Source of the DNA: Leptolyngbya sp. PCC 7375
GTDB lineage: Bacteria; Cyanobacteriota; Cyanobacteriia; Phormidesmidales; Phormidesmidaceae
Assembly (NCBI RefSeq): GCF_000316115.1
Contig: NZ_JH993797.1
Coordinates: 3,520,486 to 3,584,485, forward strand
Direction of reading: 5' to 3'
Length of the DNA: 64,000 nt
Position 1 is the stretch's first letter. Each line of letters begins with the position of its first letter. This document shows positions 54,987 to 63,539 of the stretch, one piece after another. Made by a program: the position numbers and the translations under genes. The notes under the pieces were generated by a model. It was given only the letters and a program-made list of their open reading frames with translations, made no database searches and was not told the DNA's origin.

Positions 54987-55033
54987 CGTTAAAGAGTTCA
55001 AACATTTCTGACAGCTTCCTTCAGTTCTCCCCC

Positions 55034-55657
55034 ATGCCCCTCACCTGTCAACAGCTCCTCACCAAATACCCAAACCAGTGGCAAGCCGCCACTGTGCACC
55101 CCTTTCTCGCCCAATGTCAGCAGGGCTCGATCCAAACCGCACAATTTAACACCTGGCTGGTACAGGATTACCATTTTGTCATTGAATTCACGCGATTCGC
55201 AGCCAACCTAATCCAGGCAGCTCCCACCGCTCACTTAGATATTTTGTTGGGGGGCATCATCGCCCTCAAAGACGAACTGACCTGGTTTCAGGCCAAGGCG
55301 ACCGAACGTCAGCTCAACCTCAACCAGGCGCTACAGCCCACGTGTAAAACCTACTGCCAATTTATGGCAGGCTTGACCCAACAGCCCTATCCTGTCAAAG
55401 CCACTGCTTTTTGGGCCATTGAACTGGCCTATAACCAGGGTTGGCAAGGTCATAGCCCCATGCCCGCTCCCTATGCAGAATTTGCTGACCGCTGGGGTAA
55501 TGCTGCCTTTACCACCTATGTAGAACTGCTGGCCCAACAGGCTGACAGTGCTTTACAAGATACAGACGAGACCACTCAAGCTGAGGCTGAAACTGCATTT
55601 CTCACCATTGCTAGATTAGAAAAAGATTTCTGGCAAATGGCCTATGAAGGTAGTTGA
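55034..55657 (+). CDS. TenA-family protein (thiaminase II fold)
   Basis: About 207 residues from the ATG at 55034; an upstream start at 54959 would overlap the hydrolase gene and is less likely. The TenA helical fold is seen in QQGSIQTAQFNTWLVQDYHF-VIEFTRFAANLIQAAP and in the C-terminal FLTIARLEKDFWQMAYEG. The D in QDYHF and the C-terminal E before KDFW match TenA active-site positions. TenA hydrolyses aminopyrimidines in thiamine salvage. Whether this member is a thiaminase or a related activity is not clear. Confidence 0.8.
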   Translation: MPLTCQQLLTKYPNQWQAATVHPFLAQCQQGSIQTAQFNTWLVQDYHFVIEFTRFAANLIQAAPTAHLDILLGGIIALKDELTWFQAKATERQLNLNQALQPTCKTYCQFMAGLTQQPYPVKATAFWAIELAYNQGWQGHSPMPAPYAEFADRWGNAAFTTYVELLAQQADSALQDTDETTQAEAETAFLTIARLEKDFWQMAYEGS

Positions 55658-55666
55658 TGGGTGATT

Positions 55667-55694
55667 GGGTATTTGTTATTGGGTATTTGTTATT
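55667..55694. repeat. 14-bp tandem repeat, two units
   Basis: Two exact copies of GGGTATTTGTTATT followed by a partial third, in the spacer after the TenA-like gene. Confidence 0.85.
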
Positions 55695-55706
55695 GGGTTC
55701 AGGTTC

Positions 55707-55970
55707 CTAAGGTGCGATCGCATCGTCTGACTCAATGCGGCCATAGTCAAGCTTGATGATGCGGTCAGCCAGGTAAACGTAATGAGCATCGTGACTAATG
55801 GCCCATAGGGTTGTACCGCGCTGCTTGAGGTCAGCCAGTAGCTGTGTATAAAAAATCTCACGAAAAACTGGATCTTGGTCTGCCGCCCATTCATCGAATA
55901 AATATACAGCCCGGTAATAAGCTTAGCCAGGGTAGATTTGCCACGGGGTCGATCATGTCCTGGTGCCCAG
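55707..55970 (-). pseudogene. Remnant of an ABC-transporter ATPase (cyclic-peptide exporter type)
   Basis: On the minus strand, two pieces are joined. The first reads RPRGKSTLAKLITGLY (a Walker A), the second in another frame reads YLFDEWAADQDPVFREIFYT-QLLADLKQRGTTLWAISHDA-HYVYLADRIIKLDYG (Walker B, D-loop and H-loop), ending at a TAG at 55707-55709. The segment between Walker A and Walker B, with the signature motif, is missing. This is the end of a SyrD/PvdE-like transporter. No membrane domain remains. Confidence 0.75.
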
Positions 55971-56016
55971 TCTCTGACTGAGCACCGCCATCGAGCCTCT
56001 GGCTCGTTGCACAGGT

Positions 56017-56280
56017 CTACAACCGCCGCACCAACATGCTGATGACGTCGTCCGGCTCTGGCCTCAGGATCAGCCGATTGTCAGGCACTTCAATCAGGGG
56101 ACTCCACTGGCTGGTTTCTACGTACCGTAGATTGTGCAGCAGATGGATGGTTTGACGGATGTGGCTGGGGTGACCGAGCAGGATATGGCGAATGGAGCTG
56201 CCTGGGGGTAGGCTGCTGGAAAAGTCGGCAGGTAGACTGGGCGGCATACCCGGTGGGGGTGCCTGGTTTGAGAAGGTCAT
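56017..56280 (-). CDS. Small cyanobacterial family protein, intact paralogue
   Basis: About 87 residues from the ATG at 56280; a longer frame to 56349 is possible. After a Pro-rich leader (NQAPPPGMPPSLPADFSSSL) comes the family core: IRHILLGHPSHIRQTIHLLH-NLRYVETSQWSPLIEVP, ending EPDDVISMLVRRL. The 20065-20372 pseudogene carries the same core (ILIIGS ... IHSLHHHRFAE ... EWTPFLP ... MVRSLVKYL). Strand-helix-strand pattern, no known activity. A hairpin lies at about 56344-56373, upstream of the start. Confidence 0.6.
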   Translation of the reverse strand: MTFSNQAPPPGMPPSLPADFSSSLPPGSSIRHILLGHPSHIRQTIHLLHNLRYVETSQWSPLIEVPDNRLILRPEPDDVISMLVRRL

Positions 56281-57147
56281 AGGGGCGTTTTCCTTTGTGG
56301 GTGTTTCACCACGAGACGACAGGGAGGAAAGCCCCAAAAAGTTAGCCACCCTGCAACTAAAATCAGGGTGGCTGTAAAATGCTCACAGCTCACCAACTGC
56401 TTGCTCCAGTTGGAAGGGTTAGCGGGGTGGTGGTGTTGGTAGCACCGCCATCTCGCGCAGCTAATTTTTTGGGTGCGAAAAACAACTGGGTCAGTTGCTT
56501 ATTGTGTAGGCTATCAGCCCCAGATCGATGAGTCAAGCACAGGTTGGGCAGACTGTAAGTCTATACATCAAACTGCTCTACTGCCTGATATGCCTCGGTC
56601 GCCACGATGTCTCAAACCAAATTGTTGTCATCATATTACTCTGCGCTGCAACAATCGAGAATTCCGTTTGACTCGTCGAGAATGTCGAGCGGTATTGCTC
56701 TATGCCATTCAACAGTGCCAACAGAAATATAAGTTTCACCTCTACGCTTTGTGCATTATGAGCAACCATATCCACTATTTGCTAGCTCCTCGCAATGCTT
56801 GGGAATTGCCTAAAATCATGCACTGGCTAAATTGGTATACAGCTATGTGTTTTAACCAGATGCTAGGACGCACCGGACACTTCTGGGAAAAGCGTTATCA
56901 CAGTACCAGCTTTCCCATAGATGATTTTCGCCGTGCTTTGAATACTGTTGCGCGACAGTGAAGGTAGGCAGGTGACGCCAAGGCGGTTGTCGGGTTTCGC
57001 CCAAAGAGCGTGAGACAAGGTTATCGGCGCAAGCGTTAGCTTAGCTGGGTTGTCACCAGTCGAAGAAAAAGGCACAGGTAGATCTCCTGCGAAAGAGAGC
57101 GATGACCTGTGCCGAAAGCCATTCACTTATACCAAAAGAGAGCCTAT

Positions 57148-58871
57148 ATGAACGCGAGAAAGCTGGGGTTGACCCAGACGGCATCGTCGACGATAGCCGA
57201 GATATCAGAGCGGACAGGGCAACGGATTGATGCAGGCCATCACCGCGCTAACCGAGGAGCTGTCGTTGCATCATCCCGGAGCCAAGATCCCTTAGCTGGC
57301 GTCTGGGCCAGCGAGCTAGAACCGATGCTACGCCAGGAACCGAGACTGAAACCAATGACGCTGTTTGAATACCTGCAAGAGCAGTATCCAGGCAAGTACC
57401 CACAGGTGCTACGCACCTTACAGAGAAGAGTGCAGCAGTGGAAAGCGCTGCACGGGCCGGCGCCGGAGGTCATGTTCGTACTGCGCCATGAACCAGGCGT
57501 CATGGGACTCTCAGACTTCACCAAACTGAAAGGGATGGAAATCACCCTCAACGGCAAGCCATTTGAGCACTTGATTTATCATTACCGGCTCGCCTACAGC
57601 GGTTGGCAGTACGCGCAGATTATTCAGGGGGGCGAAAGCTTCATTGCCCTATCCGAAGGGTTGCAGAACGCCCTAGCTGCGGCTGGCGGTGCCCCACAAG
57701 AACATCGCACGGACAGCCTGAGCGCGGCCTACCGTAATTCAGGGGGGCATCGTATCCAGGAGCTGACGCGGTTCTACGATGACCTGTGTGAGCACTACCG
57801 GATGGTGCCAACGAGAAACAACAAAGGCAAAGCAAACGAGAACGGATCTGTAGAAAGTCCGCACGGCCACCTGAAGAACCGTATCAAACAGGCTATCTAC
57901 CTGCGCGGCAGCAGCGACTTTGCCAGTATTGCCGAGTACCAGGCGGTGATAGACAACGCCGCTGCTGGTCTCAATCGGCAGTGCGAGGCCAAGTATGAAG
58001 CAGAAAAAGCCGTCCTACAACCGCTGCCGAAACGCCGAGTGGCCGACTACGAGATTCTCAGTGCCAAAGTCAGCTGTCACAGCACGATAGAGGTGCGCTG
58101 CATTCTCTACAGCGTGCCATCACGACTGATAGGTCAACAGATAGAAATTCATCTCTATCATGACCGTTTAGTCGGCTACTTTGCGCGGCAGCAGGTGTTT
58201 GAGCTGTCCCGCATGCGTGTGGCTGGCAAAGGACGACGGCGGGGGCGCTGCATCGACTATCGCCATGTGATAGGTGGACTCAGGAAAAAGCCCAGAGCCT
58301 TCCTCTTCTGTCAGTGGCAGTCAGATTGTTACCGACTGCTGAGTTTCGCCAGCTTTGGGCGCCGATGAAAGCTCAGTTTGAGCGCGACCAAGCCGCTGTA
58401 CTCATGGTCGAAGCGCTCTACATTGCCGCCACCTATGACAAAGAACAAACCGTCGCCAGCTATCTTGCCGAAGCCCTATCCAAGAACCAGCTGACGTTGA
58501 GGCATCTACAGCAACAGTTTATGCCCGATGCGGTAGCCACCTTGCCGCCAATCGCAACCCAACAACACGCTCTCGATAGCTATGACCAACTCCTCAGTGG
58601 CTCAAACGACACGGACGCCAACCTCATCACAAACACCACAAACAACCAGCCCGTACCAACAGTTGAGCCGTCTGCTCAAACAGCTCAAGCTCACCAACAT
58701 GCTTACCCACTGGGAAGCTACAGAGAGCCGCGCTTTGCAGCAACAATGGTCTTATGCACAGTTTTTACTCAGCTTATGTCAACAAGAGGCCGACAGACGA
58801 GCACAAATGCGGCTAGAGCGCGCAAAAAAGGAAGCTCAGCTGCCCGCCGTAAAAAGTTTGACCAACTTTGA
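57148..58871 (+). pseudogene. istA: IS21 transposase IstA, frameshifted
   Basis: The main frame (from MNARKLGLTQ at 57148 to 58368) has the DDE core: VMGLSDFTKLKGMEITL, RTDSLSAAYRN, and KANENGSVESPHGHLKNRIK. It carries on as CQWQSD and then loses homology. The usual continuation LLPTAEFRQLW ... LMVEALYIAATYDKEQ is in the -1 frame from about 58317. This tail runs on into the start of istB and ends at 58871, which is longer than usual. A recoding signal is not evident at the shift, so a single-base lesion is likelier. Confidence 0.75.
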
Positions 58872-59397
58872 GTTTGACCATTGCCCAAACTTCAATCCGG
58901 CCCCTCTGATGCAATTGGCCGATGACGATACCTGGCTCGATAACGCCACCAACTGCCTGTTTTTCGGCGCGTCCGGAGTTGGGAAAACTCATTTGGCTCT
59001 TGGGTTGTCGCAAGCCATGCTAGAAGCGGGTCGGCGCATCAAGTTCTTCAGCGCACTTGCCTTAGTTCAACAGCTTCAGCAGGATAAACAACAACTGTTG
59101 CTACAGTCTAGACTAAAGAAGCTCGACCGTTTTGACCTGCTCATCCTCGACGACTTGGGCTACGTGCAAAAGTCTGAAGCCGAAACCTCCGTACTCTTCG
59201 AACTCATTGCCCACCGCTATGAACGCAAGAGTTTGCTGATCACCGCTAATCAGCCATTCAGCAAGTGGGACAGCATCTTTCCCGATTCGATGATGACCGT
59301 GGCTGCCGTTGACCGACTGGTGCATCATGCTGTCATCTTTGAGATTAAGGCTGACAGCTATCGGCAGCAGCAGGCGGCGGCTCGCAATCAGGGATAA
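58582..59397 (+). CDS. istB: IS21 helper ATPase IstB
   Basis: A 271-residue AAA+ ATPase that loads IstA onto target DNA. Walker A GASGVGKTHLALGL, Walker B DLLILDDLGYVQKSEAE, and LLITANQPFSKWD (sensor 1 region) are intact. The N-terminal helical part (LSRLLKQLKLTNMLTHWEAT) is typical. It overlaps the -1-frame tail of istA by almost 300 bases. Functional by sequence, but its transposase partner appears frameshifted. Confidence 0.92.
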   Translation: MTNSSVAQTTRTPTSSQTPQTTSPYQQLSRLLKQLKLTNMLTHWEATESRALQQQWSYAQFLLSLCQQEADRRAQMRLERAKKEAQLPAVKSLTNFEFDHCPNFNPAPLMQLADDDTWLDNATNCLFFGASGVGKTHLALGLSQAMLEAGRRIKFFSALALVQQLQQDKQQLLLQSRLKKLDRFDLLILDDLGYVQKSEAETSVLFELIAHRYERKSLLITANQPFSKWDSIFPDSMMTVAAVDRLVHHAVIFEIKADSYRQQQAAARNQG

Positions 59398-59537
59398 TTG
59401 ACGCACAAAATACTTGGAGATTTTAATTGCTTGACAGTGACCAGGCGCTGTCATTTAGATCGCGCCTGGTCATTTAGATCGCTAGCTGTCGTTTGAGGTA
59501 CCAACATAAAGCGGGACGATTTCCTCAGGAATCTAGA

Positions 59538-59607
59538 GTTCGGAAGTCGGAAGTCGGAGTTCGGAATGCCCTCCCTTTCCGACTTCCGACTTCCGACTTC
59601 CGACTTC
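59538..59607. repeat. Inverted heptamer-repeat (STRR) hairpin
   Basis: Several units of GGAAGTC-type heptamers (TCGGAAGTCGGAAGTCGGAG) on one side and their complement (CCGACTTCCGACTTCC) on the other, with a 10-15 base centre. Such heptamer repeats are well known in cyanobacteria. It sits in the right end of the IS21 element. Confidence 0.85.
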
Positions 59608-59621
59608 AGTCCTAGCCAAGA

Positions 59622-59644
59622 TTTCCCGGCTTAAATTGATACCC
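59622..59644. repeat. Solo terminal repeat of the DUF6399-type IS
   Basis: TTTCCCGGCTTAAATTGATA followed by CCC matches the right terminal repeat of the 29266-31023 element at 21 of 23 positions. No transposase is nearby, so it is a stranded end or a very short derivative inside the IS21 element. Confidence 0.6.
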
Positions 59645-61843
59645 GTCGTTTGCTTTGATAGTCTCAGCATGAGACCAGTTAGTCTCTATTAAGTGTCAGT
59701 CAGCTCGCCAACCCGACTGTCGCGTCACGTCTACCCCCCTTGACATCTAACAGAATACCATTCGATATATCCATGCCAATCCCAAAGCGGCTAATATGCA
59801 GCATGGTTTTTTCTATGACTTTAGCAACTACGGCAGCTACCATCGTCTGACCGATGATGGTCTTACAGAATGGCATCCAGCCTTTTTAGATCTGGGTGCT
59901 ACCCTCGAAGACTGTGCTGATGCTTATCACCAATTTTGCCGTAGCTATCGCCCGAAACCGAAACCAGAGTCTAAACCTCGCTGGGGTAGCAAATTGCTGG
60001 CAGATATTACCCCTAAAAAAGGCCCGCAGAAAAGCAAGGCTAAAAAAATCAGTCCGGGGCAGCAGCCTCTTTGGATTGAACCTGATTCAGACCCCAGTGA
60101 GGTAGATCAAGTAGCAGCCAAGTTCATAAATGCGAACAGAAAACCAGGGGCAGATCCCGTCGATGGTGCCAGGTAACGGATTTTAGATGTAACAGTAAAT
60201 CAAGGGTTTCAGCGGTTAAAAAAATTAGTTGGGAACTTTTTGAAATCCTTGATCTTCACAGCTCACAAGTCTGGATGCACAAAACCCCCACAACAAACAC
60301 ACCACACCCAAACACAAAAAAACCAACCAACCCACCCAACACCAAAAAGGGAGATGACCAAGGGGTGTAATGTCCGAAACTTCAAACACAAGCTTGTCGT
60401 AGCCGTAAAACTTAAAATCAGCATCATACCAGGCAACTTTTTTGCCAAACTTTTGGTAGGCGTCATAGTCCCACTCTCCGTCTAGCTTACCGCCACATTG
60501 CACCCAAATGGCCTTCTGTACACTAAATCCAAACTTGCCGCTACTATGATTTACCCATAGACCATCAAGGCGTTTTAAGTCTTTGCAAGGAAATTTGAGT
60601 ATTTCCTCTACTGTCAAGAATTCACCTACAGATTTTCCCAAAACCTGTAAAGTCACTCGATAGGTGTATTGATCCGCCTTTTTCCACTCCCCAGCCACCA
60701 TGTACATTTCCAGCAGCTGATAGCTTTGCTCCATCAATTCTGCAAATACACCCGTTGGCACCCGTTGAGGATTCTCCAGCCAACACTTATAGGCCAAGTC
60801 TAGAGCCTCTTGCCCCCCTTTTTTTATTAGCGCCTCTATCAAACTGGTCGGGTTCTTCACCAGTCCGGCATATAGTACTGCTACCTCTTGCCAATCTTTT
60901 CCTAAGCCCAATAAAGCTGGCTCATAATTCTGTCCCTGAACCTCTTTCGCAGCCAAATATTCCTGGAAGCTACGATGGGCAAATTCCACCTCATCCACTG
61001 ACTGTCGTTTTACAAATAGTTCGCTAATCTCTTCTATCTGTTTGATAAAAGTTTCCGGTTGCACGACCAAATCTGTTGCCTGGGCCAGTAACTGGCTCAC
61101 CTGTTGGTGCAATTCTGTTCCATCAATCTCAATCTTTGCTTGCTTGACCATAGTCCAAGCCACCCCTTGCAATACCGCCTGGGCTTCATCTGCTGGTAAT
61201 GCCATGTCCATTCCCTTGTATTCGGGACGATCCTCCAGCAGCATTTGACAAAAACCTTGGTATAGCTTTAACCGGTTCAGCGGTAGCTTACGACTGGGTC
61301 GAAACCGATAAAACGCAGCCAGCATACACAGCAGCAACGGATTGTCTGTCATATCTCGTAGTTCAGAGCGCTGCTCAATCTGATCGATGAGCCCCTGAGC
61401 AGCCTGTTGAGCCAGATCGTTAATTTCCTCTGGAGGACGCCCCGGTCGTGATAAAGTCTCCTGACAGGTATACCATTGTTGCAAAAACGTATTGCGCTGC
61501 TCCTCATCAAACGGTTTTACAGAGACCGCCGTCCATACCTGAGAACTGTTGTAGCGATCATACCCGGCGGGACGTGAGGTGAGCATAAACAGAGCCGTTT
61601 CACCATAAGTAGCTACTGCGCGATCTATCCAAGCACTGACTGCTTCACATTGGTCTGTGGCCACTTCATCAAAACCATCGATCATCACTAGCGCTTTGTT
61701 TTGCCTCAATAATCGGTCGGCCCAGTCTCGATTCAAATTCAGTGTTTGGCTACCGCGAATATTAGACAAGTGGTGCTCTACAATCAATGTCGGTAAGTCT
61801 GGTGCGTCTTCCTTCGCCATTACATCGCGCCAGTCTCGCAGAT

Positions 61844-63539
61844 GGGTGCGGCTCTTTCTCTGTAAAGCATTAAGCAGTCAAGAATCTCTCCGGTTCGAGA
61901 AACTTATTGGCATGATTGCGTTTGAACTCTTGGACTTTGTGAAACTCCCAATAGGCCTCGAAATCATCACTGGCTCTGAGTGCGCGAATCCGCAGAACGG
62001 CTTCAGCACGATCTAAGCGCCAGCGGGCACCGGTGATCTCCATGCGGTCATTGACTAAATGCCTGCACGCGCCTTCAATCACACCTGAGGCAATGGGATA
62101 CCCCCGATCTAAGTACTCGTCATACAACAAATACGGCCGATTTTTCAACAAATAATCAGCGCACTTGTCAACGTTCTCTCGTGCTTTTGTGTCTAGATTT
62201 TGTAGGGTGGCGCTACGCCGAATACCGGCCGCCACATCACTGGCTTTACCTTGTAGAATGCGTAAGGCTCTCTCTTGGACCCAAGTCTCGGCCTCCTCAC
62301 TACCAGATGAGAAGAAACAAAAAGCCGCTTTCCAAACATATTCGAGAACATGAATGAAATCGAGCACGATAGTCACCGTCACGTCTTGCTTTCGGGCCAT
62401 GGCGTTGAGTGTGGCTAATTGATGGAGTTCACCATCTACCAGGACAACCCAGTCGCGTTGATGGTCCGGGTCTCGAGTCGAGGCTTCGACAAACGCATGT
62501 TCAATGACCGTTTTAGCGTCTTGCTCAACACTGGCCCACACTCGTTTGTCACTAATCACTGGTCGCACGGGCGGGTCCCGTTGGTCACCGATGATATCGT
62601 CGGCTTGACGGGGGTATCGAGGCACATGATACACCGATGCGACTGTGGCCATTCGTTTACGCTGACGCTTTTGACCGGGACTTAAGCGAGTACGTTTTGA
62701 CGGTGAGTCCTTGGCCTTTTGAGCGGCTTTGGCCGTGGCTTCTCGCAGATCTGATGGATGCATCACAATCCCCTTACCATCAGTGGTAATCACTAATAGC
62801 TCATCACTGGCAACTCGTCGGTCTATCGCCCGTTGAGCATAAAAGTCCTCAAAGTCTTGGGCCACTTTTACCGTCACCTCTTCACATTGGCGTTTACCAA
62901 TCGCCCCCCCTGTCGTCGAGCTTATGGTCCGACTCGTTTCTGAAAACGATACTTTCGACGCTTCCACCGCGACTCGTTTTCGGAGTTCATCCGAGTATTT
63001 GTCCGGCGGCAAATTCAAGATCCCATCTGACGGGTACAGGGCACTGACCTCAGGTTTTTGGGTGCTGTATCCCACTCGGTTTAAGGTCACTTCCCCAAAC
63101 AGCGTTTCGAGGTTCCGTTGGGTCTGTTTTCGACGATGGGGGCGGGTTCCTCCATCGCTACCGGCGACCTCGCTTTGGTAGTCCTCTGATGCGTAACGCA
63201 AGTCGAGATGGCCTTGATATAACCGTCGCAAAAGTTCTGTGCCCGACTCATGGATATAACGTTCTAGTTTTCCATGCTCCCAATTTTGGCTATCAGCTGA
63301 ACTCAACCTATCGACGAGTTCATTAAACTGCGCTAACGCTGACTCAAAAAAGCTAAGACTTAGGTCTGTTGGCATGATTCGAATGGAGAGGATACAGGCA
63401 CACGAGACAATTATTTTTTTCGTCGAATCTATCTCTTTTTTGAGAGATAGATTGAACTTTCAGACCCCTAAAATCTACCAAATTCTATTCAATAGACTTA
63501 ATCTGCGTTGCAAACCTTTACCCTAAAAGAATCACACCC
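61844..63539 (-). mobile_element. ISKra4-family insertion sequence
   Basis: A 1696-bp element with imperfect terminal repeats (GGGTGCGGCTCTTT left; GGGTGTGATTCTTT from the right on the opposite strand). CTCGCAGAT is duplicated on both flanks (61835-61843 and 63540-63548), a 9-bp target duplication. It interrupts the NACHT gene in an Arg codon region. Confidence 0.92.
61870..63375 (-). CDS. ISKra4-family transposase
   Basis: A 501-residue DDE-type transposase. VASDELLVITTDGKGIVMHP supplies the first Asp. QRDWVVLVDGELHQL and VTIVLDFIHVLEYVWKAAF follow with the second Asp, and YPIASGVIEGACRHLVNDRM-EITGARW carries the Glu. The N-terminus has RPHRRKQTQRNLETLFGEVT-LNRVGYS, typical of the family. 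The frame is complete and the element is clean-ended, so it may be active. Confidence 0.94.
   Translation of the reverse strand: MPTDLSLSFFESALAQFNELVDRLSSADSQNWEHGKLERYIHESGTELLRRLYQGHLDLRYASEDYQSEVAGSDGGTRPHRRKQTQRNLETLFGEVTLNRVGYSTQKPEVSALYPSDGILNLPPDKYSDELRKRVAVEASKVSFSETSRTISSTTGGAIGKRQCEEVTVKVAQDFEDFYAQRAIDRRVASDELLVITTDGKGIVMHPSDLREATAKAAQKAKDSPSKRTRLSPGQKRQRKRMATVASVYHVPRYPRQADDIIGDQRDPPVRPVISDKRVWASVEQDAKTVIEHAFVEASTRDPDHQRDWVVLVDGELHQLATLNAMARKQDVTVTIVLDFIHVLEYVWKAAFCFFSSGSEEAETWVQERALRILQGKASDVAAGIRRSATLQNLDTKARENVDKCADYLLKNRPYLLYDEYLDRGYPIASGVIEGACRHLVNDRMEITGARWRLDRAEAVLRIRALRASDDFEAYWEFHKVQEFKRNHANKFLEPERFLTA

Larger units (their letters stand above)
56946..59752 (+). mobile_element. 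IS21-family element (2.8 kb)
   Basis: Bounded by TG...CA ends with related terminal sequences (TGTT ... GGTAGGCAGGTGACGC on the left; TGTT ... GGTAGACGTGACGC from the right). GAATAC is duplicated on both sides (56940-56945 and 59753-59758). It carries istA and istB. The right 350 bp contains a heptamer-repeat hairpin and an end of another IS, so the element has taken up foreign DNA. Confidence 0.88.
56590..60176 (+). pseudogene. REP-type Y1 transposase gene split by an IS21 element
   Basis: The N-terminal part (56590-56945) has CHHITLRCNNREFRLTR and the HUH motif CIMSNHIHYLLAP. It continues as FRRALNT at the insertion. After the IS, the frame resumes with IRYIHANPKAANMQHGFFYD, which carries the catalytic Tyr, and ends with a Lys/Pro-rich tail at 60176. 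Removing the IS and one GAATAC copy restores one frame of about 258 residues with no other lesion. The IS sits between the two halves of the active site, so the split product is inactive. Start ATG 56590 is favoured by homology; earlier in-frame codons exist. Confidence 0.9.

Noticed and set aside
54959..55033. Longer start for the TenA-like gene
   Set aside because: It would overlap the hydrolase gene by 28 bases and adds residues not typical of TenA. The ATG at 55034 matches the family start.
55676..55894. 72-codon minus-strand frame starting MNGRQTKIQFF
   Set aside because: It is the out-of-frame reading of the ABC-transporter remnant; the homologous protein lies in a neighbouring frame.
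59501..59506. CCAACA as the right end of the IS21 element
   Set aside because: No target duplication matches at that point. The end at 59752 gives an exact GAATAC duplication and restores the interrupted gene.
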